NCBI GenBank assembly: GCA_025965475.1
Contig: JAOPWV010000003.1
Location: forward strand, 1-57,247
Origin: Frankiales bacterium
GTDB lineage: Bacteria; Actinomycetota; Actinomycetes; Mycobacteriales; SCTD01
Length of the DNA stretch: 57,247 bases
Direction of reading: 5' to 3'
Shown: in pieces, positions 1 to 9,700 of the stretch
Numbering within the stretch: the first letter of the stretch is position 1
How the letters are laid out: each line of letters opens with the position of its first letter
The notes under the pieces: generated by a model
What the model was told of the DNA's origin: nothing
Databases searched by the model: none
Seen by the model: the letters and a program-made list of their open reading frames with translations, nothing else
Translations under genes and position numbers: made by a program

Positions 1-1103
1 GATCCCGAAATGGGATGCGCTTGTGCGGACCTGGCGCTCGTAGTCAGCCCATCCGGCCAGGACCGCGGCGTCTGGACGCTCGTACGCGATCGCCGCCAGT
101 TGTTCGTCTATCAGTGGCCGACCCGCTCGCCCCAGCGCAGGGTCAAGGGGCAACTGGCTGCAATGCTGAGCGTCTTGCACCGCGGGGGGATGCGTGTCAA
201 CCCCTTCCGTCCGGCTCACCGATGCATGGCCCTTCGCGGCAGCCTCGCCAACTTCCCGGGCACCTGCCCCAGTCTGAGCGGCCTTTCCGCTGCTTCGAAA
301 CTCAGTGTCTACCAGCCGGACACGCTCAAAGATGTTCTCGCGAAGAAACATCAGCACTCGCATCCCGTGGTTCTGGCTGTTGATTTCCACACAGGCATAC
401 ATCATCGCGGCCAAGTAGATGACCGCGAGTTCACTTCCATCCCAAAACTCGTCGATCGCATCAACGAGCACCGTGCATGGCATCGACCGCAAGGATTGCA
501 GTTGGGACATCTCTCGCCCCAAAGCCTTTGGCACTTTTATAGCCCGAACCCGATCGGGATCATCGCCGTCAGCCAGAAGCGACGTCAACTGCTCGATAAA
601 GGCCAGCGCACGAAGGCCGAAGTCGTAGTCGGAGAACTCCTTCACGTCGACGAGGATTTGATGCGCCTGGGCTCTGCTGCCGCGAGATGCGTTCCAAGCG
701 AAAAGCGCCTCGTCCTGCAGCGTACGTCGAAAAGCTGCGGTCAAGGAGCGGAACGGGCGCTGGTTTGCATCCTTGAATTCGTCCAGCGAAAGCGCACCGC
801 TGGATGGAGAAAAGATCTCCGGACGTACAACAATCACGTTACTTATTGAGGATTCTACGAAGCGCGTGATCGTGGCCTTGCCGGTGCCGCGGCGGCCCAC
901 GAAGAAGCAGTGGGGTTGCTGTGATCGAGCGCGGCGTTGAGTGCCGGAGTTCGAACGAACACGCTGCTATTCGCAAGCAGCGTGTCGTACTCCGCGAACG
1001 ACTGTCCGAGGTGCACCCGCTCCAGCGCACGCTTGGGCAATCCCCGTGTAACGTCCGATTTCGCCACGATGCTCTCCGAGTCCGGTAATGCAAGGAGCTG
1101 CAT
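1..1103 (-). pseudogene. Frameshifted P-loop ATPase remnant (Sll1717-like)
   Basis: Two minus-strand frames together read as one ATPase. The N-terminal part (ATG at 1103; GTG at 1121 or GTG at 1067 behind GGAGAG are alternatives) ends with FVRTPALNAALDHSN. The continuation HCFFVGRRGTGKATITRF, with a Walker A motif, lies in another frame; one base is missing in the G-run at 912-915. Further on are a Walker B-like TVLVDAIDEFWDGSE and LMFLRENIFERVR, both typical of the Sll1717-type P-loop ATPases (family assignment from memory). Walker A also has Ala where Ser/Thr is expected after the Lys. Below about position 290 family likeness fades, although the frame stays open to the window edge, so a second lesion or a foreign junction is likely. 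Base composition is visibly less GC-rich than the rest of the window, suggesting acquired DNA. Probably non-functional. Confidence 0.6.
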
Positions 1104-1299
1104 CCTGCCCGATACCGGCACAGGGCCAGCACGACGCGACTGATTGGCGATTGGTCGTTTATTTCTACACGGAAAGGGGCCTGCTCAAGATGATTGTGAT
1201 GACGCGCCGCTACCCGGACCAGCCGCATCTATTTGGCGCGGCTCGTCCCTGGCCGGCAACGGGGTAGGGGGCTCACGGGGAACGACGCGAGGAGCACGC

Positions 1300-2271
<972 letters not shown>

Positions 2272-2283
2272 CCGTCACCTCAT

Positions 2284-2312
2284 GTCATCATGTGTGGACA
2301 TCATGTGATGAC
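2284..2312. promoter_or_regulatory. Dyad upstream of MFS exporter, probable TetR operator
   Basis: A 29-bp imperfect palindrome with perfect 7-bp ends (GTCATCA ... TGATGAC), centred near 2298 and also containing the direct repeat CATCATGTG twice. It lies only 11 bases ahead of the MFS start codon. The TetR gene follows the MFS gene in the same transcript, so autoregulation through this site is the simple reading. Operator function is inference. Confidence 0.5.
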
Positions 2313-2323
2313 AAGGACGGCGT

Positions 2324-3820
2324 ATGACGACGGCTTCTCTCCCCCTTCCCTGGCGGCTGCAGCTGCTCGTGCCCGCACTCGTGGTCATCGCGATGACGGC
2401 GGTGGTGGTCAGCAGCCTCGGGGCGCCGCTGATCCCCACGCTCGCCGTCACCGACCACGTCTCGCTGCCCACGGCCCAGTGGTCGCTGACCGTCACCCTG
2501 CTCGTGGGCGCCGTCGCGACCCCGACCATGGGCCGTCTCGGTGACGGGCCACACCGGCGGCAGGTGATCCTCACCGCGCTCAGCGTCGTGGTGCTCGGCA
2601 GCGTGCTCGCCGCCCTGCCGCTGTCGTTCGGCTGGCTCGTCCTCGGCCGGGGCCTGCAGGGCATCGGCCTCGGGCTCATCCCACTGACCATCGCCACCGC
2701 CCGCGACGCGCTGCCTCCGGAGCGGTCCCGGCCGGCGGTCGCCCTGCTGTCCATCGCCACGGTGGCGGGCATCGGTCTCGGCTACCCGGTCACCGGCGTC
2801 ATCGCCCAGCACCTCGGCTACCACGCCGGCTTCTGGTTCGGCGCGGCCGTGGTCGCCCTCGCCCTGGCGGTCGCCGCCGCCGTCCTTCCCTCCAGCGCGG
2901 GGCTGCCCGCCCATCCGCTCGACACGCTGGGCGCGCTCCTGCTCGGCGGCGGCCTCGTGGCGCTGCTGCTGGGGCTCAGCGAGGCGGAGACCTGGGGCTG
3001 GACCTCGGTCCGCCTGCTCGCGCTGGCGGTGGGCGCGGTGGTGCTGTTCGCCGTCTGGGTCGTCCACGAGCTCCGCACGCCGTACCCGCTCATCGACCTC
3101 CGGCTGGTGCGCCACCGGGCCGTGCTGACCGCGAACGCGATGGCCGTGTGCACCGGCGTCGGCGTCTACCTGCTGATCGCCACGATCGTGCGCTACGTGC
3201 AGACGCCGGCCGCTGCCGGCTACGGCTTCGGCGCCTCGATCCTGGTGGCCGGGCTGGTGCTCCTGCCGTTCTCGGCGACCAGCGTCGCCGCCAGCCGGGT
3301 CGCCCCGTTGATCGCGCGGCGGATCAGCCCGGACGCCGTGCTGCCGGTCGGCTGCCTCATGTTCCTGGCGGCCATGCTCACGTTCATGTTCGCGCGGGGC
3401 AGCCTGTGGCAGGCGTTCGTGACGATGGCCGTCGCGGGGCTCGGTGTCGGCTGCACCTTCGCCGCCATGCCCGGCATGATCGTGCGGGCCGTGCCGCTGC
3501 AGGAGACGGGCAGCGCCATGAGCTTCAACCAGGTGCTGCGGTACGTCGGCTACTCCGTCGGCAGCGTGCTCAGCGCCACCATCCTCCAGGCGCACACGGC
3601 CGCCGGCCGGCCGCTGCCCTCGGAATCCGGATATGGCGCGGTCGCCCTCGTCAGCGTGCTCGTCCTGGCCCTGGCGACCGTCCTGAGCGTCGCGCTGCCA
3701 CTCGCTGCCCGGTCCACTCCGGTGGACCAGGTGCTCATCGACGAGAGCATCGCGGACGGCCTGCCGTACGAGGAGCCGTACGGCGCGGCGCACCCCCGAC
3801 GCGACCTGGCGGTGGACTGA
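2324..3820 (+). CDS. MFS drug exporter (DHA2/EmrB-QacA type)
   Basis: A 498-aa integral membrane protein with about 14 hydrophobic helices, the usual topology of the DHA2 proton-antiporter drug efflux branch. Landmarks are the early [15 protein letters not shown] segment, the motif A-like [14 protein letters not shown] loop, and [28 protein letters not shown]-type sequence in the middle of the protein. The ATG at 2324 follows AAGGACGG and a dyad that may be its operator. The stop overlaps the start of a TetR gene (TGATG), so the two are translationally coupled. A TetR repressor encoded with an exporter usually senses the exported compound. The specific drug cannot be named. Confidence 0.9.
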   Translation: MTTASLPLPWRLQLLVPALVVIAMTAVVVSSLGAPLIPTLAVTDHVSLPTAQWSLTVTLLVGAVATPTMGRLGDGPHRRQVILTALSVVVLGSVLAALPLSFGWLVLGRGLQGIGLGLIPLTIATARDALPPERSRPAVALLSIATVAGIGLGYPVTGVIAQHLGYHAGFWFGAAVVALALAVAAAVLPSSAGLPAHPLDTLGALLLGGGLVALLLGLSEAETWGWTSVRLLALAVGAVVLFAVWVVHELRTPYPLIDLRLVRHRAVLTANAMAVCTGVGVYLLIATIVRYVQTPAAAGYGFGASILVAGLVLLPFSATSVAASRVAPLIARRISPDAVLPVGCLMFLAAMLTFMFARGSLWQAFVTMAVAGLGVGCTFAAMPGMIVRAVPLQETGSAMSFNQVLRYVGYSVGSVLSATILQAHTAAGRPLPSESGYGAVALVSVLVLALATVLSVALPLAARSTPVDQVLIDESIADGLPYEEPYGAAHPRRDLAVD

Positions 3821-4398
3821 TGGGCACCGTGACCCCGCTGCGACGGCGGGATGCCGCCCGCAGCCGCGAGCAGCTGCTCGACGCGGCGACCGTGCTGTTC
3901 GCCGAACGCGGCTTCGACCGCACCACCGTGCGGGAGATCGGCGAGAAGGCCGGCGTCGACCCGGCCCTCATCGCCCGGTACTACGGCAGCAAGACGGGGC
4001 TGTACATCGCCGCGCTGCATGCGGAGACAGGGGACGAGGTCCCGCCGGACCTGCTCCAGCACGGCCGCATGACGCGCCTGCTCGGGCGGGTCAGCCGGCG
4101 CGGCGCCGGGCCGGTCTTCCAGGCCGCCGTACGTGCGCACGACGACGCCTCGGCGCAGGATGCAGCCCGCGCCGAGCTGCAGGCCCGGCTCGTCGAGCCG
4201 CTGCGCGTCCGGTTCGAGGCGAAGGGGCTGGACCGCCCCCGCCTGCGCGCCGAGCTGGCCGTGGCGGCGTTCGCCGGCATCGCGCTGGGCCGCGGCGCGG
4301 GGGCGTTCGACGCGCTCGCGGACGCGGGCCCCGATGACGTCGCCGCGCTGACCGAGCAGCTGCTGCAGGGTCTGGAGGCCCCGGTCAACCGGGGCTGA
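3820..4398 (+). CDS. TetR-family repressor
   Basis: A 192-aa transcriptional regulator. Residues about 12-58 carry the TetR helix-turn-helix: [20 protein letters not shown], then [21 protein letters not shown], the classic ending with Tyr-Tyr-Gly-Ser-Lys. The C-terminal helical half is the variable ligand domain. The ATG overlaps the MFS stop. It probably represses the exporter and itself through the palindrome at 2284-2312. Its 3' end overlaps the convergent UvrA-like gene by 14 bases. Confidence 0.9.
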   Translation: MGTVTPLRRRDAARSREQLLDAATVLFAERGFDRTTVREIGEKAGVDPALIARYYGSKTGLYIAALHAETGDEVPPDLLQHGRMTRLLGRVSRRGAGPVFQAAVRAHDDASAQDAARAELQARLVEPLRVRFEAKGLDRPRLRAELAVAAFAGIALGRGAGAFDALADAGPDDVAALTEQLLQGLEAPVNRG

Positions 4399-6892
4399 CC
4401 CGCAGCGCCAGGCGCGCGGCGAGGTAGGACGCGGTCTTGCTGTGCGCCGCCCGCGCGACCTCCGCGGGCGGGCCCGCCGCGACGATCCGGCCGCCCGCGT
4501 CCCCGCCGCCGGGTCCCAGGTCGAGGACCCAGTCCGCCGTCGCGACGACGCCCATGTCGTGCTCCACGACCACCACGGTGTTGCCCGCGTCGACCAGCCG
4601 GTGCAGCTGACGGAGCAGCAGCTCGATGTCGGCCGGGTGCAGGCCCGACGTCGGCTCGTCGAGCAGGTACAGCGCGTGCCCGCGCCGGCCGCGCTGGAGC
4701 TCGGTCGCCAGCTTGATGCGCTGGGCCTCGCCGCCGGACAGCTCGGTGGCCGGCTGCCCGAGGCGCAGGTAGCCCAGTCCGACGTCCTGCAGGGTCGCCA
4801 GACTGCGAGCCGCGACCGGCACGTCGGTGAGGAACTGCGCGGCGTCGTCCACCGTCATCCCGAGCACCTCGGCGATGTTCCTGCCGCGGTAGGTGATCTC
4901 CAGCGTCTGGGGGTTGTAGCGGGCGCCGTGGCAGGTGGGGCACGGCGCGTACGTGCCGGGCAGGAACAGCAGCTCGACGGCGACGAACCCCTCGCCCTGG
5001 CAGGTCTCGCACCGCCCCTGGGCGACGTTGAACGAGAAGCGCCCAGCCGAGTAGCGGCGGGCGCGCGCCTCGTCGGTGGCCGCGAAGACCTTGCGGACCG
5101 CGTCGAACATGCCGGTGTACGTCGCGAGGTTCGAGCGCGGCGTACGGCCGATGGGTTTCTGGTCGACGCGCACCAGCCGGTCGAAGGCCTCCAGCCCCTT
5201 CGCCTCGACGCCCGCGCCGGCCGGCCCCGTCTCGACGTCCAGTTCCTCGTCGTCGGCGTCGTCCGCCGGAGTCCCGAGGTGGCGGCGCACGACGTCGGCG
5301 AGGACCTGGGTGACGAGCGTCGACTTGCCCGAGCCCGAGACCCCGGTCACCGCGGTGAACACGCCGAGCGGGATGTGGGCGTCGACGTCGTGCAGGTTGT
5401 GCCGGGTGATCCGGTGCAGGTGCAGCCAGCCGGTCGGTTCGCGGTACGGACGGTCCTCGGGCGGAGCGGGATCGAAGAGGAACCGGCGGGTGACCGACTC
5501 GTCCACCTGCTCCAGACCCGGCACCGGGCCGCTGTAGAGCACGCGGCCGCCGCCCTCCCCCGCGCCCGGGCCGACGTCGACCACCCAGTCGGCCCGCCGT
5601 ACGACGTCCATGTCGTGCTCCACGACGAACAGCGAGTTGCCGGACGCCTTGAGCCGGTCGAGCACGACGAGCAGGGGCTCGGCGTCCGCGGGATGGAGAC
5701 CGGCGGACGGCTCGTCGAGGACGTAGACGACCCCGAACAGTCCCGAACGCAGCTGGGTGGCGATCCGCAGCCGCTGCATCTCGCCCGGCGACAGCGTGGT
5801 GGTCGCCCGGCCGAGGCTGAGGTAGCCGAGGCCGAGCTCGAGAAGCACCTCGATGCGGTCGACGAGGTCCCTGGTGATGCGGACCGCGACTTCGGTGACC
5901 TCGCCGGACGCGGAGGACTCCCACGCCGCAGCGGCGTCCCCGAGCTCCGCGGTGGGCCGCAGCAGGTCGGCGACCACGGCGAGCTGCAGGGCGTTGATGT
6001 CGGCGATCGACCGGCCGGCGAACGTCACCGCGAGCGCCTCCGGCCGCAGCCCGCCGCCCTGGCAGACGGGGCACGGCCCGGACTCGACGAACCGCATCGC
6101 CCGGTCGCGCATCTGCTGACTCTTGGAGTCGGCGAGGACGTGCCTGACGTGCTGGCGGGCACTCCAGAACTTGCCGTAGTACCCGTAGTCCACGCGGTCG
6201 CGCTCGGGCTTGATGAGGACGGACGGCTGCTCGTCGGTGTAGAGCAGCCAGTCCCGGTCCTTCTTCGGAAGCCGCCGGAAGGGCTTGTCGATGTCGATCC
6301 CGAGCCCGTTGACGATGCTGCGCAGATTGGCGCCCTGCCACGCCCCCGGCCAGGCCGCGATCGCGCCGTCCCGGATGCTCAGCGAGGGGTCGGGCACCAT
6401 GAGGTTCTCGGTGACGTCGTGCACCTGACCGAGCCCGTGGCAGTTCGGGCAGGCGCCGGCCGCGGTGTTCGGCGAGAACGCTTCGGCGTCGAGGCGGCCG
6501 GTGGTGCCGGGCGGATACGTCCCGGCACGGGAGAACAGCATGCGCAGCAGGTTCGACAGCGTGGTCAGCGTGCCGACCGTGGACCGCGAGCTCGGCGTTC
6601 CGCGGCGCTGCTGCAGGGCCACCGCCGGTGGCAGGCCGGTGATCTCCTGGATCTTCGGCGCGGTCACCTGCTGGATGAGCCGCCGGGCGTACGGCGCGAC
6701 CGACTCGAAGTAACGGCGCTGCGCCTCGGCGTACAGGGTGCCGAAGGCCAGCGACGACTTGCCCGACCCGGAGACCCCCGTGAACGCCACCATCGCATCA
6801 CGCGGGACGTCGACGTCGACGTTCTTGAGGTTGTGCTCCCGGGCCCCCCGCACCCGCACGAACGGGTCGCGCGACCCCGTAGGGCTCGTCAT
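4385..6892 (-). CDS. UvrA-like ABC ATPase (short class II)
   Basis: An 835-aa protein with the tandem ABC ATPase plan of excinuclease subunit A, but about 100 residues shorter than canonical UvrA. Walker A motifs [10 protein letters not shown] (about residue 40) and [10 protein letters not shown] (about 515) are present, with signatures [12 protein letters not shown] and [12 protein letters not shown] and Walker B motifs VLDEPSAGL and LLDEPTSGL. CxxC zinc motifs include [24 protein letters not shown] and CPTCHGA. Class II UvrA homologues of this length are known in actinobacteria and Deinococcus, often linked to drug tolerance (DrrC-like) rather than core nucleotide excision repair. The first signature reads LSPGE instead of LSGGE. 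It follows a 187-aa gene with only one base between them, so the two are likely cotranscribed. Confidence 0.88.
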   Translation of the reverse strand: MTSPTGSRDPFVRVRGAREHNLKNVDVDVPRDAMVAFTGVSGSGKSSLAFGTLYAEAQRRYFESVAPYARRLIQQVTAPKIQEITGLPPAVALQQRRGTPSSRSTVGTLTTLSNLLRMLFSRAGTYPPGTTGRLDAEAFSPNTAAGACPNCHGLGQVHDVTENLMVPDPSLSIRDGAIAAWPGAWQGANLRSIVNGLGIDIDKPFRRLPKKDRDWLLYTDEQPSVLIKPERDRVDYGYYGKFWSARQHVRHVLADSKSQQMRDRAMRFVESGPCPVCQGGGLRPEALAVTFAGRSIADINALQLAVVADLLRPTAELGDAAAAWESSASGEVTEVAVRITRDLVDRIEVLLELGLGYLSLGRATTTLSPGEMQRLRIATQLRSGLFGVVYVLDEPSAGLHPADAEPLLVVLDRLKASGNSLFVVEHDMDVVRRADWVVDVGPGAGEGGGRVLYSGPVPGLEQVDESVTRRFLFDPAPPEDRPYREPTGWLHLHRITRHNLHDVDAHIPLGVFTAVTGVSGSGKSTLVTQVLADVVRRHLGTPADDADDEELDVETGPAGAGVEAKGLEAFDRLVRVDQKPIGRTPRSNLATYTGMFDAVRKVFAATDEARARRYSAGRFSFNVAQGRCETCQGEGFVAVELLFLPGTYAPCPTCHGARYNPQTLEITYRGRNIAEVLGMTVDDAAQFLTDVPVAARSLATLQDVGLGYLRLGQPATELSGGEAQRIKLATELQRGRRGHALYLLDEPTSGLHPADIELLLRQLHRLVDAGNTVVVVEHDMGVVATADWVLDLGPGGGDAGGRIVAAGPPAEVARAAHSKTASYLAARLALRVSPG

Positions 6893-6893
6893 G

Positions 6894-7457
6894 TCATCGC
6901 CCGGCGGCCGCAGGGAGGCCGGTGGTCACGAGCACCCGGCTGGTGGCCGGGTCGAAGACCTCGACGCCGAACCGGCGGGCACCGGCGCACGCCGCGGCGA
7001 GCAACCCGTTCTTCGTCACCGGCCGCGTGCGCGTCGCCCGTGCGACGTTCGCGGAGACCTGTACGCCCTCGGTCTGGGCGACGACCGCACGCCAGCGCTG
7101 GATCCGCTCGGCCAGCGTGTAGTTCGGCCCCTGCTGCGGCACCAGGACGTCTGAGATCTCCGGGGTCTCTGCGAGCAGATCCACACCGGCGTCCTCGAGA
7201 TCGGCGCCCGCGGAGCGCACCGGCACCGACAGAGTCCCGGTGCCGTCGTGCGCGGCCCCTAGGATGCGCTGCCAGATGGCACGGTCGGACAGCACCAGTT
7301 CCCGCTCAGGCACGCCACGCCCCCCGACGTACCCCGTCGCGAGCGCCGGACCCGTCGTACCGTCGCGCTCGAACCGCATCCGCGCGGCGACCGCGGGCGG
7401 ACCCGGGCGGATGCCGGACCCGGCGGCGGCCGGACTGGCCGTGCTCGCCGCGGTCAC
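6894..7457 (-). CDS. Conserved hypothetical, upstream of UvrA-like gene
   Basis: A 187-aa protein that I cannot place in a named family. The first 20 residues are Ala/Pro-rich and probably disordered. The rest is a mixed alpha/beta region with segments [34 protein letters not shown] and [20 protein letters not shown] near the C-terminus. No signal peptide, membrane helix or catalytic signature stands out. Codon-position GC bias supports coding. Its stop lies one base from the start of the UvrA-like gene, which implies an operon and a possible shared role. Confidence 0.6.
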   Translation of the reverse strand: MTAASTASPAAAGSGIRPGPPAVAARMRFERDGTTGPALATGYVGGRGVPERELVLSDRAIWQRILGAAHDGTGTLSVPVRSAGADLEDAGVDLLAETPEISDVLVPQQGPNYTLAERIQRWRAVVAQTEGVQVSANVARATRTRPVTKNGLLAAACAGARRFGVEVFDPATSRVLVTTGLPAAAGR

Positions 7458-7625
7458 CTCGACGACCGCACGCAGGTACCACCGCGCCAGTCCTGTCCGC
7501 GGGAAACGTCACGCCGTGGTGCTGTCCGGTCACTGATCGTCCTCTCGCCGCGGCCGACGCTAGGCGACGCGGCGGAGAGCAGGCGCCAGGACCCCCTCGG
7601 CGGGTCCGGGGCACAATGGGCGCCG

Positions 7626-8519
7626 ATGACTGTCATAGCCGTCGGGCCCAACACCGACTTCCTGTACTGGGCACGCATCAACGCCCTGGAAGTCGTGCTG
7701 TACGTCCTCGGCGCAGTGTTGCTCGCGCGCTTCGTCTCCTGGCTCGGTGCGCGCGTGACCGCCCGGATCGACGACAACTTCACCGGCGGCGACGCGCTCG
7801 TCCGCACCGAGGCCGCGAAGCACCGGCACGCGCTCGCCCAGGTCCTCACCTGGGCGGCCATCGTGATGATCTACTTCGTCACCGGCGTGATGGTCGTGGA
7901 CCGGCTCGGCATCCCGCTCACGAGCCTGGTGGCGCCGGCGACCGTGGCCGGCGTGGCGCTGGGCTTCGGTGCGCAACGCGTCGTGCAGGACATCCTCGCC
8001 GGGTTCTTCCTCATCGCCGAGCGGCAGTACGGCTTCGGCGACGTGATCCGCATCGCGCCTCTCGGCACGGCGGAGGGGGTGACGGGCACGGTCGAGGACC
8101 TCACCCTGCGCATCACCCGGATGCGGTCCCCCGACGGAGAGGTCATCATCGTCCCGAACGGCCAGATCGTGCAGGTGACCAACCTGTCGCGCGACTGGGC
8201 CCGCGCGGTCGTCGACGTCCCCGTGCCGGCAACCGTCGACGTCAACCTCGTGAACGACCTGCTGCGGCAGGTCGGGCAGGAGGCGATCGAGGACGAGCGG
8301 CTGAAGCCACTGCTGCTGGACGCCCCGTCTGTCATGGGCGTCGAGAGCCTTGACGTGGACGGCCTGAAGGTCCGCATGGTGGCGCGGACCCTGCCGGGCA
8401 AGCAGTTCGAGGTCGGCCGCCAGCTGCGCGTCCGCATCGCCATGGCCTTCCGCAAGGCCGGGATCAACGTGCCCACGATCCTCGACACGGCTGCGCCGAC
8501 AGCGGCAGCGGCGGACTGA
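7626..8519 (+). CDS. mscS: Small-conductance mechanosensitive channel (MscS family)
   Basis: A 297-aa membrane channel that opens under membrane tension to release osmolytes. There are three hydrophobic helices in the first 130 residues. The pore-lining third helix is followed by the family signature GVALGFGAQRVVQDILAGFF, then the beta domain with DVIRI and PNGQIVQVTNLSRDWARAVV, and an alpha/beta C-terminal vestibule. Length and order match MscS. The ATG at 7626 has no strong Shine-Dalgarno, so it may be read from a short or leaderless transcript. It is coupled through TGATG to the next gene. Confidence 0.92.
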   Translation: MTVIAVGPNTDFLYWARINALEVVLYVLGAVLLARFVSWLGARVTARIDDNFTGGDALVRTEAAKHRHALAQVLTWAAIVMIYFVTGVMVVDRLGIPLTSLVAPATVAGVALGFGAQRVVQDILAGFFLIAERQYGFGDVIRIAPLGTAEGVTGTVEDLTLRITRMRSPDGEVIIVPNGQIVQVTNLSRDWARAVVDVPVPATVDVNLVNDLLRQVGQEAIEDERLKPLLLDAPSVMGVESLDVDGLKVRMVARTLPGKQFEVGRQLRVRIAMAFRKAGINVPTILDTAAPTAAAAD

Positions 8520-8890
8520 TGGCGCGCAGACTCCCGCCCACGCTGTTCGGAGGCCGGGCCCGCACGTCCACCGTGCTGCTGGCCCTGCTGTTCGTCTCGG
8601 TGTTCGCGCTGTACCTCTTCCTGCCGGTTCCGCCCGCACCGTCTCCGGTCCAGCCGGCGGTGTCGACGCCGAGCCCGGCCCCGTCCAGGGCGCCGAGCGT
8701 GGCTCCGTCGCCCCGGCCGAGCCCGTCGCCGGCCACCACGGAGTCCCCCCCGCGACCGGCCGCCCCGACAGCCACGACCGGGACGCGCACCGGCCCCGGC
8801 AGTCCGTCCGCACCCGCGTCCAGCGTGCCGCCGAGCCCGTCCTCGTCCCTGTCGCCGATCCCCCAGACCGCTGTCCCCTCGCCGTCGTGA
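8519..8890 (+). CDS. Small Pro/Ser-rich single-pass membrane protein
   Basis: A 123-aa protein with one hydrophobic helix (about residues 18-37, VLLALLFVSVFALYLFLPV) followed by about 85 residues of low-complexity Pro/Ser/Ala/Thr. Basic residues precede the helix, so the tail is predicted to lie outside the membrane. The ATG overlaps the stop of mscS, suggesting co-expression. Such tails are common in actinobacterial cell-wall-spanning proteins; no function can be assigned. Confidence 0.6.
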   Translation: MARRLPPTLFGGRARTSTVLLALLFVSVFALYLFLPVPPAPSPVQPAVSTPSPAPSRAPSVAPSPRPSPSPATTESPPRPAAPTATTGTRTGPGSPSAPASSVPPSPSSSLSPIPQTAVPSPS

Positions 8891-8906
8891 CCCGCCGGCC
8901 GGGTGT

Positions 8907-8912
8907 TAGTTT
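8907..8912 (+). promoter_or_regulatory. Probable -10 box of the riboswitch operon
   Basis: TAGTTT fits the actinobacterial TANNNT -10 pattern and lies about 10 bases before the first paired base of the TPP riboswitch, so transcription would begin at the aptamer. No clear -35 is seen in the GC-rich upstream stretch. Confidence 0.4.
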
Positions 8913-8921
8913 CTGCGCGTA

Positions 8922-9005
8922 CGACAGGGGAGCGCTGCGGCGCTGAGAGTGCGGGAGACCGCAGACCCTCGCACCTGATCTGGGTCATGCCAGCGCAGGG
9001 AGTCG
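8922..9005 (+). ncRNA. TPP riboswitch (THI element)
   Basis: The aptamer shows the highly conserved thi-box pieces in order: GGGGAGC, GCTGAGAGTGCGG, CCGCAGACCCT, CACCTGATCTGGGTCATGCC and AGCGCAGGGAGTC. The outer stem P1 closes with CGAC (8922-8925) pairing GTCG (9002-9005). It lies upstream of the ykoE/D/C thiamine-precursor transporter, the expected target. Thiamine pyrophosphate binding should switch the operon off. A Shine-Dalgarno-masking hairpin at 9062-9090 suggests control at translation. Confidence 0.95.
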
Positions 9006-9061
9006 GTTGGACCGTGAGCAGCCGCGCAGCGGCCGGCGCGGCCCTCGCAGTGAGCACACAC

Positions 9062-9090
9062 CTCCTGTTCGCCAGTTGACGAACGAGGAG
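9062..9090 (+). promoter_or_regulatory. Shine-Dalgarno-sequestering hairpin of ykoE
   Basis: CTCCT (9062-9066) plus GTTCG (9067-9071) can pair with CGAAC (9080-9084) plus AGGAG (9086-9090), leaving a single bulged G and an 8-base loop. AGGAG is the ribosome binding site 7 bases before the ykoE ATG. The fold would mask it, which suits a riboswitch acting on translation. How the aptamer toggles this hairpin is not visible. Confidence 0.6.
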
Positions 9091-9097
9091 CAGAACG

Positions 9098-9700
9098 ATG
9101 AGCACCACCACCACGGACCACTCACCCGGCAGCACCTGGCGCACGGTCGACGTCGTCGTGGCCGCCGTCATCGCGGTCGCCTTCGGCGTCGTGTTCTGGG
9201 CCTGGAACCAGTTGTGGGCCGCAGTGGGCCCCGCCTTCAACGGGCTGCCGCCGCTGCAGGGCTTCATGTACGGCGTCTGGCTGCTGCCGGGCGTCCTCGG
9301 CGCGCTCGTCATCCGCAAGCCCGGCGCGGCCGTCTTCACCGAGCTCGTCGCGGCGATCGTTTCAGCCCTGCTCGGCAACCAGTGGGGCCTCACCGTCGTC
9401 TGGTACGGCCTGCTGGAGGGCGCGGCGCCGGAGCTGGTCTTCCTGCTCCGCCGGTACCGCAGCTGGTCGCTGCCGACGGCCGTGCTCGCCGGTGCGGCGG
9501 CCGGCCTGGCCGCGGCGGTGCTCGACATCGTCCTGTACTACGCGGACTGGTCAGCCGGCTGGATGGCGACGTACGGCGTGCTCGTCGTCGCGAGCTCGGC
9601 ACTCGTCGCGGGCGTCGGTGCGTGGCTGCTCGTCCGGGCGCTCGCCCCGACCGGCGTCCTCGCGCCGTTCCGGTCCGGGCGTGAGCAGCCGGCTGTCTGA
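9098..9700 (+). CDS. ykoE: ECF-type thiamine-precursor transporter, substrate-binding membrane subunit
   Basis: A 200-aa membrane protein of the YkoE family, the substrate-specific component of the YkoEDC energy-coupling-factor transporter for the thiamine pyrimidine precursor (HMP or related). It has about five to six hydrophobic helices with family-typical stretches FWAWNQLW, LPPLQGFMYGVWLLPG, ALLGNQWGLTVVWYG and EGAAPELVFLLRR. It is the first gene after the TPP riboswitch and has a good AGGAG site. The 3' end overlaps ykoD by 20 bases. Family, riboswitch and gene order agree. Confidence 0.92.
   Translation: MSTTTTDHSPGSTWRTVDVVVAAVIAVAFGVVFWAWNQLWAAVGPAFNGLPPLQGFMYGVWLLPGVLGALVIRKPGAAVFTELVAAIVSALLGNQWGLTVVWYGLLEGAAPELVFLLRRYRSWSLPTAVLAGAAAGLAAAVLDIVLYYADWSAGWMATYGVLVVASSALVAGVGAWLLVRALAPTGVLAPFRSGREQPAV

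Noticed and set aside
10-849. 279-codon plus-strand open frame at the left edge
   Set aside because: The opposite strand carries Walker A and B motifs and the DEFWDGSE segment, so the plus frame is a shadow.
4442-8353. Very long plus-strand open frame opposite the UvrA-like gene
   Set aside because: It is the antisense shadow of a high-GC gene: Arg/Pro/Ala/His-rich, no motifs, and the minus strand has complete ABC ATPase motifs.
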